11,992 nt of DNA from Candidatus Bathyarchaeota archaeon. GTDB lineage: Archaea; Thermoproteota; Bathyarchaeia; Bathyarchaeales; Bathycorpusculaceae. Positions within the stretch are counted from its first letter, which is position 1. Every line of letters starts with the position of its first letter. This document shows positions 6,784 to 11,992 of the stretch, in pieces. Below the pieces are notes generated by a model that worked only from the letters and a program-made list of their open reading frames with translations, searched no databases and had not been told where the DNA came from. The translations under genes and the position numbers were made by a program. The DNA lies in the NCBI GenBank assembly GCA_030589055.1, contig JAUUWK010000021.1:1-11992 (forward strand), written 5' to 3'.

Positions 6784-7206
6784 TCATTTCCTAAAAGGAT
6801 AGGGCAGCATCTCTTCAAGAGTCTTCACTTTAGCTGTTTCAAACAGAATTCCGTCCTTTCTCTCTTTTGCCATAACAATTTCGATTTTGGAGTTTTCCGA
6901 AAAATCAAAAATGTATTGTAGACATGCTCCACAAGGTCTAGGCTCGCATTGACTATTTGCATCCACGACTATAGCTATTTTCTTGACTTTTCGATTTCCA
7001 TGCAAAACAGCATGGTTGATTGCGCATCTCTCAGCGCAAATGCCAACTCCAGAAACCCAGCTTTCAACATTGCAGCCGCTATAGATCTTACTGTCTTCTG
7101 CAATGATAGCAGCGCCAACTTTACAACCCCAAAGAACATAAGCGTTATCCTTAGCCTTCAGAGCAGCCTCCAAAAGCCTTTTCTCATTTTCTCCTACTTC
7201 ATCCAT
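6784..7206 (-). CDS. cdd: cytidine deaminase-like zinc enzyme
   Basis: 140 residues, the length of tetrameric cytidine deaminases, which convert (deoxy)cytidine to (deoxy)uridine in pyrimidine salvage. The zinc site is intact: C57-A-E59 (CAER) supplies one ligand and the proton-shuttling glutamate, and PCGAC supplies C92 and C95. N46-V-E48, which binds the ribose 3'-hydroxyl in known enzymes, is also present. The segment that normally reads AYxPYSxFxVGAA is AYVLWGCKVGAA here: one residue shorter and without the PYS and the base-stacking phenylalanine. The usual NVENASYG is also NVESWVSG. Substrate preference may therefore differ from cytidine, and a blasticidin-S- or modified-nucleoside-type deaminase is possible. 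It starts at ATG 7206 behind GGGGGAGG, 34 bases after the ABCE1 stop, so it is probably co-transcribed with ABCE1. Confidence 0.88.
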   Translation of the reverse strand: MDEVGENEKRLLEAALKAKDNAYVLWGCKVGAAIIAEDSKIYSGCNVESWVSGVGICAERCAINHAVLHGNRKVKKIAIVVDANSQCEPRPCGACLQYIFDFSENSKIEIVMAKERKDGILFETAKVKTLEEMLPYPFRK

Positions 7207-7240
7207 CTCTCCTCCCCCTAAACCAGTTTTTCATTATATG

Positions 7241-9028
7241 CTACCTCTTCAGTGAACGTACATAATAGTATTCTCCGATTTCTTTTTGAAGCTTGTCAAG
7301 CTTCGAGTCTTCCTTATTAACCCGTGGTCTCTTTGTAGTCAAGTCTCTTCTGAAAGTCACTTCCATTTCTTTCAGGAACATGTTCATTCCATCCCTTAGG
7401 CTAGTAGTCGGGTTCGCTGTGCCCTTAACTCCTGGTTTTCCTGTAAAGACCATTAGACGGTCAGCTATGAAGTCTTGTGCAACAACGTCATGTTCAACGA
7501 CAAAGGCTGTAACATTATAGGTTTCGACAACTCTGCGAATAGTTCGTGCCATGTTAAATCTTTCTTCCACATCCAAGTAGGCGCTGGGTTCATCAAGCAG
7601 GTAGAGTTCAGCTTTTCTAGATAGACATGATGCAATCGCAACTTTTTGCAGTTCTCCTCCGCTGAGTTCAGCTACATTTCTATCCAAAAGCGTGTTTATC
7701 TTTAAAGGTTGACGGATCTCCGTCTTGTACCAGCTTGAGGTGAAGTTTTTCTTGGTAATGCGGATTAAAAGCTCTCGGACTGTTCCCTCATATTCTGCTG
7801 AGATGTATTGTGGTTTATAGCTTACTTCTAACTCCTCAAACTTTTTTCCTTCGTCAGTCTTTTCGATTCCAGCCAGAATCTTCACAAAGGTTGTTTTGCC
7901 TATGCCGTTGGGTCCCAGAATTCCAATGATCTCTCCTCTCTTTATCTCCCCCGGATGGGCAACAAGTTTGAACCCTTTGAATGTTTTCTTTATTCGCTTC
8001 CATTTAAGTAGTGTTTCGCCGACGACGAAAGCTGTTGTGGGCGGTTTCTCATGGAATGTTATGGCTTCTTTTCTGAATCTAACGTTTTCATCTCGGATGT
8101 AACCTTGCAGGTAAATGTTTATGCCTGTTCTAACGCCGTGGACGTGGGATACAATGCCGTAAACCCCTGGGTCTCCGTAAAAAATGCATATTTGATCCGA
8201 CAAGTAATCGATTATAGCTAGGTCATGCTCAGCTATAATCACTGTTTTTTCGTCTTTTCTTAGGCCTCTTATGGCCCTAGCAACCTCAAGTCTCTGCTTC
8301 ACATCTAGAAAGCTTGACGGTTCATCAAGAAGGTATACGTCGGCTTCACGACATATAGTTGCAGCCACCGCTACACGTTGCAGTTCTCCCCCGCTCAAAA
8401 CATCAAGGGATCGGTTCCAGAACTCTTTGAGTTCAAGTTGCCCCGCAATTTCATCAAGTTTTCCTCGTTCATCAACTTTTTCCAGAAGTTCTCCAACTTC
8501 CCCAGAGATGGCCCTCGGAATTTTATCAACATACTGAGGTTTATGGGAGACCTCAAGTTTATCTTCACTCATTTTCTTGAAGTAGTCTTGAAGGATTGAA
8601 CCTCTAAAATGCCGGACCATCTCATCCCAGTCTGGTGGGTCTTCGTAGTTTCCAAGGTTAAACTTGATCTCGCCCGATAGTATTTTGAGTGTTGTGGATT
8701 TGCCTATTCCATTCTGTCCAAGTAAACCTAAAACGATGCTGGGCGAGGGTGTTGGAAGCCTGTAAAGCTTGAATGCATTTTGTCCAAAACGGTGACTACA
8801 CTCTGTTTCTAACTCATCCGAAAGGTTAACTATCGAGATGGCTTTGAAGGGACACTTTTTTATGCAGATTCCGCATCCTGAACAAAGTGCTTCCACAATC
8901 ACTGCTTTGCCATGTTCAAATCGTATTGCTTCTGTATGGCTTCTCACCATTGGGCAGAAACGATAGCAAACTCTACTACAACGTTTCGGCTTGCACTTGT
9001 CAGCATCTAACACAGCAACCCTTGTCAT
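7241..9028 (-). CDS. abce1: ABCE1/RLI ribosome-recycling ATPase
   Basis: Soluble twin-ATPase that splits ribosomes into subunits after termination and contacts initiation factors. 595 residues, full length. The N terminus holds eight cysteines for two [4Fe-4S] clusters (C12, C17, C21, C25 and C49, C52, C55, C59). NBD1 has GQNGIGKST (104-112), LSGGELQR (211-218), LLDEP with E236, and H268. NBD2 has GPNGIGKTT (372-380), LSGGELQK (455-462), LLDEP with E480, and H513. The ABCE1-specific C-terminal motif (RPRVNKEDSKLDKLQKEIG followed by EYYY) is present, with a short basic addition RSLKR. Start ATG 9028 has a TATA box at 9058-9065 that predicts a leader of only about 8 bases. The deaminase gene follows 34 bases downstream. 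Confidence 0.98.
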   Translation of the reverse strand: MTRVAVLDADKCKPKRCSRVCYRFCPMVRSHTEAIRFEHGKAVIVEALCSGCGICIKKCPFKAISIVNLSDELETECSHRFGQNAFKLYRLPTPSPSIVLGLLGQNGIGKSTTLKILSGEIKFNLGNYEDPPDWDEMVRHFRGSILQDYFKKMSEDKLEVSHKPQYVDKIPRAISGEVGELLEKVDERGKLDEIAGQLELKEFWNRSLDVLSGGELQRVAVAATICREADVYLLDEPSSFLDVKQRLEVARAIRGLRKDEKTVIIAEHDLAIIDYLSDQICIFYGDPGVYGIVSHVHGVRTGINIYLQGYIRDENVRFRKEAITFHEKPPTTAFVVGETLLKWKRIKKTFKGFKLVAHPGEIKRGEIIGILGPNGIGKTTFVKILAGIEKTDEGKKFEELEVSYKPQYISAEYEGTVRELLIRITKKNFTSSWYKTEIRQPLKINTLLDRNVAELSGGELQKVAIASCLSRKAELYLLDEPSAYLDVEERFNMARTIRRVVETYNVTAFVVEHDVVAQDFIADRLMVFTGKPGVKGTANPTTSLRDGMNMFLKEMEVTFRRDLTTKRPRVNKEDSKLDKLQKEIGEYYYVRSLKR

Positions 9029-9057
9029 GATTAATCCAACAATGGGATGATTACATC

Positions 9058-9065
9058 TTTATAAA
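9058..9065 (-). promoter_or_regulatory. TATA box of ABCE1
   Basis: TTTATAAA, 30-37 bases before ATG 9028. It predicts transcript start near 9036, so the mRNA would be nearly leaderless. There is only a weak GGAT purine match before the ATG, which agrees with that. Confidence 0.65.
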
Positions 9066-9100
9066 CGCGAGCCTTAAAAATCAAGATCGAAAGATGCTAA

Positions 9101-9146
9101 AAACTTTTAGGTAAAAAGTGAAAAGACTTGCATTCAACATTAGTTT
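9101..9146 (-). terminator. T-rich termination zone after the acidic microprotein gene
   Basis: On the minus strand, TCTTTTCACTTTTTACC and AAAGTTTTTAGC follow the TGA at 9147-9149 within about 50 bases. These U-tracts would end the microprotein transcript before the ABCE1 promoter. Confidence 0.4.
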
Positions 9147-9221
9147 TCACCACTCCTCTTCTTCAAGATCTTCTTCCTCTTCCCATTCCTCTTCTTCCCC
9201 ATCTTTCTCTTCCTCAATCAT
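9147..9221 (-). CDS. 24-residue extremely acidic microprotein
   Basis: ATG 9219-9221 to TGA 9147-9149 encodes 24 residues: MIEEEKDG, then the repeated pattern EEEEW-EEEEDL-EEEEW. Fifteen residues are Glu and two are Asp, with Trp at 13 and at the C-terminal position 24. The frame is closed by an in-frame TGA nine bases before the ATG, so the gene is complete and not part of a larger one. The ribosome-binding site GGAGGAGGTGA (9228-9238), seven bases from the ATG, is a near-perfect match to the 16S rRNA tail and is the strongest in the window, which argues for real and abundant translation. It lies upstream of and codirectional with ABCE1, but probably has its own promoter and terminator. An acidic tail-like peptide could mimic nucleic acid or bind a basic ribosomal or membrane protein; that is inference. 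Confidence 0.72.
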   Translation of the reverse strand: MIEEEKDGEEEEWEEEEDLEEEEW

Positions 9222-9227
9222 GCTTTT

Positions 9228-9238
9228 TCACCTCCTCC
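9228..9238 (-). promoter_or_regulatory. near-perfect Shine-Dalgarno of the microprotein
   Basis: GGAGGAGGTGA, seven bases before ATG 9221. It contains the full GGAGGTGA complement of the archaeal 16S rRNA 3' end. Its presence is the main evidence that the 24-codon frame is translated. Confidence 0.75.
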
Positions 9239-9247
9239 AGTTTTCCT

Positions 9248-9279
9248 ATTTAAAGACGGGAACTTGGTAACTTTTTAAG
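9248..9279 (-). promoter_or_regulatory. TATA-like boxes for the microprotein gene
   Basis: Two candidates lie here. CTTTAAAT (9248-9255) matches the other promoters in the window, but would start transcription near 9225, inside the Shine-Dalgarno-ATG interval. CTTAAAAAG (9271-9279) would start it near 9249 and include the ribosome-binding site. The second fits the translation signal better. Confidence 0.4.
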
Positions 9280-9343
9280 CATTTCTACTCATCAGTTGCC
9301 AAAATAAGGCTAATGCAGCATGTTTGCTGTACTTTTCAAAATG

Positions 9344-10306
9344 TCATTTCACAATTTTTGCTGTTAAATAAGCCACAGGCTTTTGTATTTCAGGTGTAAT
9401 GTAAGTCCAGCACATGGTTGGTGAATTATGCGCAGCCCCAACTCCTCCACAAACGTCAACAGCAATTAGCCCCATAGAATTATATGTATCAGGTATCCTG
9501 CGATTGACAAGATCCACTGCAAGCTCGACAGCCTCCTGCGCTGTCTTTCCATTGTCCATAAAATCGCAAACAGTTTTCGCCAACACAAGTCTTATCGCTA
9601 TTTCACCAACGCCAGTGGCTGAACAAGCTCCAACTTGATTGTCTGCATACGTGCCGCATCCAATTAACGGTGAATCTCCGATTCTTCCAGGAAGTTTTAA
9701 CGGAAAGCCTCCAGTCGAGGTTGCCGTAGCAACGTTTCCCTCTTTGTCTAAGGCGACGGCTCCCACTGTTTCAAGCGTAAACAATTCAGGATGCTTTCTT
9801 ATCAAGTCAGCCAATCTTGGCAACTGAAGTTTTCCTTCACGTAAGGCTTTTCTCTGTTTTTCATAATATTTCAGCCTAAGCTCAGTAATGGGCTCTTTTC
9901 TCTCAAGGTTGAAAATTTCAGCGAGTTTTTCCGCTCCTTCACCTACAACAAAAACGTGATCTGTTTCCTCCATAACAACTCTTGCTAAACAAACGGGATT
10001 CTTAATATCCTCTAGCAGCCCAACGGCACCAGCCTGCAGTGTCCTTCCATCCATAATCGATGCTTCCATCTCAACACGTTTCTCTATATTCAAACTTGAA
10101 CCGTAACCAGCATTAAACACACCCCCATCCTCCATGACAGCAACAGCCTCCATAACACCGTCAACTGCACTGCCACCATGTTCTAATATTTCAAAACCAG
10201 TCTTTGCAGCCCTTTTAACACCCTCTAAACCCGGTTGTCTACGTTCAGAATGCCAAGTTCCAGCACCGCCGTGAACGACAATTACGGGTTTACGTGCTTC
10301 ATTCAA
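9344..10306 (-). CDS. isoaspartyl peptidase / plant-type L-asparaginase (Ntn hydrolase)
   Basis: 320 residues. Family enzymes cleave L-asparagine and beta-aspartyl (isoaspartyl) dipeptides, clearing damaged protein fragments and releasing aspartate. The proenzyme self-cleaves before a threonine: here E179/T180 in LETVGAVALD, giving an alpha chain of about 179 and a beta chain of about 141 residues. Supporting motifs are VHGGAGTW near the N terminus, the TSTGG segment (197-200), GRIGDSPLIGCGTYAD (207-222, with R208 and D211 expected to bind substrate) and ATGVGE (230-235). The start is TTG 10306 with GAGGA seven bases upstream; an ATG at 10302 is out of frame. A TATA box at 10354-10360 gives a leader of about 24 bases. 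It is divergent from the THUMP gene and monocistronic. Confidence 0.95.
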   Translation of the reverse strand: MNEARKPVIVVHGGAGTWHSERRQPGLEGVKRAAKTGFEILEHGGSAVDGVMEAVAVMEDGGVFNAGYGSSLNIEKRVEMEASIMDGRTLQAGAVGLLEDIKNPVCLARVVMEETDHVFVVGEGAEKLAEIFNLERKEPITELRLKYYEKQRKALREGKLQLPRLADLIRKHPELFTLETVGAVALDKEGNVATATSTGGFPLKLPGRIGDSPLIGCGTYADNQVGACSATGVGEIAIRLVLAKTVCDFMDNGKTAQEAVELAVDLVNRRIPDTYNSMGLIAVDVCGGVGAAHNSPTMCWTYITPEIQKPVAYLTAKIVK

Positions 10307-10353
10307 CCTTGTTTCCTCTTGCTAAAGAGAATAATAACACTCTTGCAGCTGGA

Positions 10354-10360
10354 ATTTAAG
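10354..10360 (-). promoter_or_regulatory. TATA box of the asparaginase gene
   Basis: CTTAAAT on the minus strand, predicting transcript start near 10331, about 24 bases before the TTG start codon and upstream of its GAGGA ribosome-binding site. Confidence 0.5.
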
Positions 10361-10488
10361 CCTACTGTCCAAAAACTATCAAAATGAATAAATCTTTGTG
10401 ATTGAATATTAACTGTGGGATGATGTGAGGCGACGGTAAGAGCCATAAGCTGTGAGAAAACAACTAACCTGCACTGACCAAAATCTGG

Positions 10489-10494
10489 TTTATA
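10489..10494 (+). promoter_or_regulatory. TATA box of the THUMP gene
   Basis: TTTATA with a start predicted near 10517, just before the Shine-Dalgarno GGTGA at 10521-10525 and ATG 10530. It lies inside the longer frame beginning at GTG 10452 and so argues against that start. Confidence 0.55.
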
Positions 10495-10529
10495 CTAAAT
10501 TCACCAAAAGAAAGGATCAGGGTGAGATC

Positions 10530-11054
10530 ATGCTCAGAGATTTCAATCTTCTAGCTACTACTTCACGGGGAAACGAGGGTGACGCATGCTCAGAATTATG
10601 GTATTTGCTGGAAGAGATAGGTGATTCAACGCCGATAGTCGAGAAGACGGGCGTTTCGGGTTTGATCGCTGCAAAGACAGCTCCCAATCCCTTTGAGGTC
10701 GTAGATAATTTTCGCAAAATCCTCCGTGAACGCCCCTACGAATTTCGTTACACACTTAGAATAATCCCAATCGAGAAGGTAATCCGTACAGACTTGGGTG
10801 AAATTAAACGTATAGCCACAGAGCTCAGCTCACGAATAGGTGAAAACGAAACCTTCCGTGTTACAGTTGAGAAGCGTTTTACAGAAACACCTAGTCAAAA
10901 CATCATTGAGGCGGCTGCGGCGAACATTAAACGAGAAGTTAACCTGAAAAATCCTGACAAAATCTTGTTGATTGAGGTTGTGGGAGAATTAACCGGAATA
11001 TCAGTAATAAAACCCGATGACATTTTATCTGTTATGAAAGAAAAGATGCTGTAA
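10530..11054 (+). CDS. THUMP domain protein, Tan1/THUMPD1-like
   Basis: 174 residues from ATG 10530. The opening FNLLATTSRGNEGDACSELW is typical of the Tan1/COG1818 group, and the C-terminal half (about 70-165) is a THUMP fold with VEKRFTETPSQNIIEAAAANI near 113-133 and a final LIEVVGELTGISVI. In eukaryotes Tan1/THUMPD1 is the tRNA-binding partner of the acetyltransferase that makes N4-acetylcytidine at position 12 of tRNA-Ser and tRNA-Leu. Archaeal members are thought to bind tRNA for a modification enzyme encoded elsewhere. The frame is open back to GTG 10452 (200 residues), but those 26 residues are not family-like and contain the TATA box. ATG 10530 has GGTGA just upstream. It converges on Cgi121 with six bases between stops. 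Confidence 0.9.
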   Translation: MLRDFNLLATTSRGNEGDACSELWYLLEEIGDSTPIVEKTGVSGLIAAKTAPNPFEVVDNFRKILRERPYEFRYTLRIIPIEKVIRTDLGEIKRIATELSSRIGENETFRVTVEKRFTETPSQNIIEAAAANIKREVNLKNPDKILLIEVVGELTGISVIKPDDILSVMKEKML

Positions 11055-11060
11055 GCCAAG

Positions 11061-11627
11061 CTAATGTTGAGTTGCCAGTAGCGCCATTCGCTCGACAACA
11101 AGGTCCATTAAGGCTTTCTCTAAACCATCTGTTTTCATAACAGTTTTCAGTTCTACATCTGAAATTCCAAAGATCTTTTGGACAGCCGCTGTCTTTTCTT
11201 CTGATAATTCAAGAACTGTGTCATCATGTTTGGCTTCAAGATTTTGAGAAACCAGCGACAAAGCTGACCTCACTGATTCTGTTTTTTCTCCAATTATCAG
11301 CATCACTATTTCGGATGAAGTGGGCTTTATTCCAAGAAGCTTCATTGCCTTTCGAATCTGACGTTGTGCAGAAGCATAAAGCATTGTTTCCATTGCCAAA
11401 CTTCTTGAAATGTTCTCTTTGTTCTCGAAAGCAGTCAACGCATCCAAAGCTGCAAAGTACAAGTGTTGCCACGTAGCCACGAATTTTGCGTCAAAGAATT
11501 GGATTTCCACGTTTGAGCATTTTTCTTTTCGAATAGTCTTAATAAATTCTTCGATATTGTTGATTTTGACGTTTCTGAAACCAGCTATCGCAACATGTTT
11601 TCCAAATTCTTCAATGTGTTTCAGCAA
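11061..11627 (-). CDS. cgi121: KEOPS complex subunit Cgi121
   Basis: 188 residues. Cgi121 binds Bud32 in the KEOPS complex, which makes t6A at A37 of ANN-reading tRNAs, and helps recruit the tRNA through its CCA end. The family signature METMLYASAQRQIRKAMKLLGIK is at 79-101, preceded by the ISRSLA helix and followed by the second alpha/beta unit (SSEIVMLIIGEKTESVRSAL). The N-terminal strand VAIAGFRNVKI matches the domain start. The start is TTG 11625-11627, with GAGGA six bases upstream. It overlaps the TGA of the preceding phosphoribosyltransferase gene (TTGCTGA), so translation is probably coupled. A C-terminal tail of about 20 residues (DLVVERMALLATQH) completes it. Confidence 0.93.
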   Translation of the reverse strand: MLKHIEEFGKHVAIAGFRNVKINNIEEFIKTIRKEKCSNVEIQFFDAKFVATWQHLYFAALDALTAFENKENISRSLAMETMLYASAQRQIRKAMKLLGIKPTSSEIVMLIIGEKTESVRSALSLVSQNLEAKHDDTVLELSEEKTAAVQKIFGISDVELKTVMKTDGLEKALMDLVVERMALLATQH

Positions 11628-11992
11628 TTCTCTTCCTCAAGGATTTCCTTCAAAAACCTTCTAACAAGTTCTGCAGGTATTCCAGCTTTCACAAGTTTCG
11701 CAGTTTCTTCTTGTACAGACTTCCCTTTTTTCCTACATTTCTTGACGATTTTTCGTATGGTTTCCTTTATTTCCCATGGAAAAACTATCCATCGCTTCGT
11801 CTCCTTTTCATAATAGTCTGGGATAACAATGCTCCAAGGTTTGTAGTAGATCGTAACTATTTTAACTTCGTAAGCGCCTTCTTTAATGATGTGTTCCTTT
11901 ACAAGCTTTAGACTTTTTCCACTGTCAGCCACCTCGTCTACGATGAGTACTTTTCTACTCGCTACATCTGTAGAGACTGGTTGTGTCAAAGT
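11621..11992 (-). CDS. phosphoribosyltransferase (COG2236-like), partial
   Basis: The frame runs off the right edge, so the N-terminal part is missing; about 123 residues are visible. The PRPP-binding loop VLIVDEVADSGKSL is clear, followed by the alpha/beta strand VKIVTIYYKPWS and the segment PDYYEKETKRWIVFPWE, typical of the archaeal COG2236 type I phosphoribosyltransferases related to hypoxanthine/xanthine enzymes. A basic helical tail (KIVKKCRKKGKSVQEETAKL and on) follows and ends in EEENC, longer than the minimal fold. The probable role is purine base salvage with PRPP, but a regulatory PRT cannot be excluded. Its stop overlaps the Cgi121 start by 7 bases. Confidence 0.88.
   Translation of the reverse strand, partial: TLTQPVSTDVASRKVLIVDEVADSGKSLKLVKEHIIKEGAYEVKIVTIYYKPWSIVIPDYYEKETKRWIVFPWEIKETIRKIVKKCRKKGKSVQEETAKLVKAGIPAELVRRFLKEILEEENC

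Larger units (their letters stand above)
9029..9343. other. gap between ABCE1 and the asparaginase gene, holding a microprotein gene
   Basis: This 315-base gap contains the ABCE1 promoter (TATA at 9058-9065), a T-rich minus-strand stretch at about 9100-9146 suited to termination, the 24-codon acidic gene at 9147-9221 with its ribosome-binding site, and TATA-like boxes at 9248-9255 and 9271-9279. Positions 9280-9343 show nothing recognisable. Confidence 0.6.

Noticed and set aside
1..11992. CRISPR arrays, insertion sequences, integrase or toxin-antitoxin genes, long repeats
   Set aside because: No regularly spaced repeats, transposase motifs or terminal inverted repeats were seen; the window is a housekeeping region.

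Overview
The window is archaeal chromosomal DNA carrying almost only core information-processing genes. It encodes an archaeal/eukaryal-type initiation factor aIF5B, both subunits of DNA topoisomerase VI, the ribosome-recycling ATPase ABCE1, a Tan1-like THUMP protein and the KEOPS subunit Cgi121. No bacterial marker gene is visible. TATA-like boxes of the form CTTTAAAT lie ahead of several genes, and many genes start with TTG or GTG. The gene set and the protein style (eukaryote-like aIF5B P-loop, zinc-ribbon/DUF4342 protein, small two-helix membrane proteins) suggest an uncultured TACK-side archaeon such as Bathyarchaeia. That placement is an inference, since no rRNA is present.

Layout. Positions 1-405 (+) hold the C-terminal part of an ornithine cyclodeaminase/mu-crystallin family enzyme. 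A two-helix membrane protein with a very basic tail (521-853, +) converges on aIF5B (884-2674, -). aIF5B is divergent from a zinc-ribbon/DUF4342 protein (2816-3133, +), which converges on a 65-residue membrane protein (3185-3382, -). Positions 3383-4089 have no confident gene: they contain a dyad, coding-like scraps on the minus strand and a stretch almost without G on the plus strand. Then come top6A and top6B (overlapping pair), a cytidine deaminase-like enzyme and ABCE1, all on the minus strand. Upstream of ABCE1 lies a previously unmarked 24-codon gene for an extremely acidic peptide (9147-9221, -) with a near-perfect Shine-Dalgarno sequence. An isoaspartyl peptidase/asparaginase (9344-10306, -) is divergent from the THUMP protein (10530-11054, +). 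That gene converges on Cgi121 (11061-11627, -), which overlaps the end of a phosphoribosyltransferase gene running off the right edge.

How the genes fit together. Translation and tRNA quality dominate: aIF5B joins ribosomal subunits, ABCE1 splits them, and Cgi121 (t6A37 synthesis) and the Tan1-like protein act on tRNA. Topo VI handles decatenation and supercoil relaxation. The deaminase, the phosphoribosyltransferase, the asparaginase and the cyclodeaminase are nucleotide and amino-acid salvage enzymes.

No mobile element, CRISPR array, tRNA or rRNA was seen. The best candidates for something new are the acidic microprotein beside ABCE1, the cytidine deaminase with an altered base-binding loop, and the base-skewed, possibly decayed region at 3441-4089. 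Four gene starts are best revised using TATA/Shine-Dalgarno geometry.
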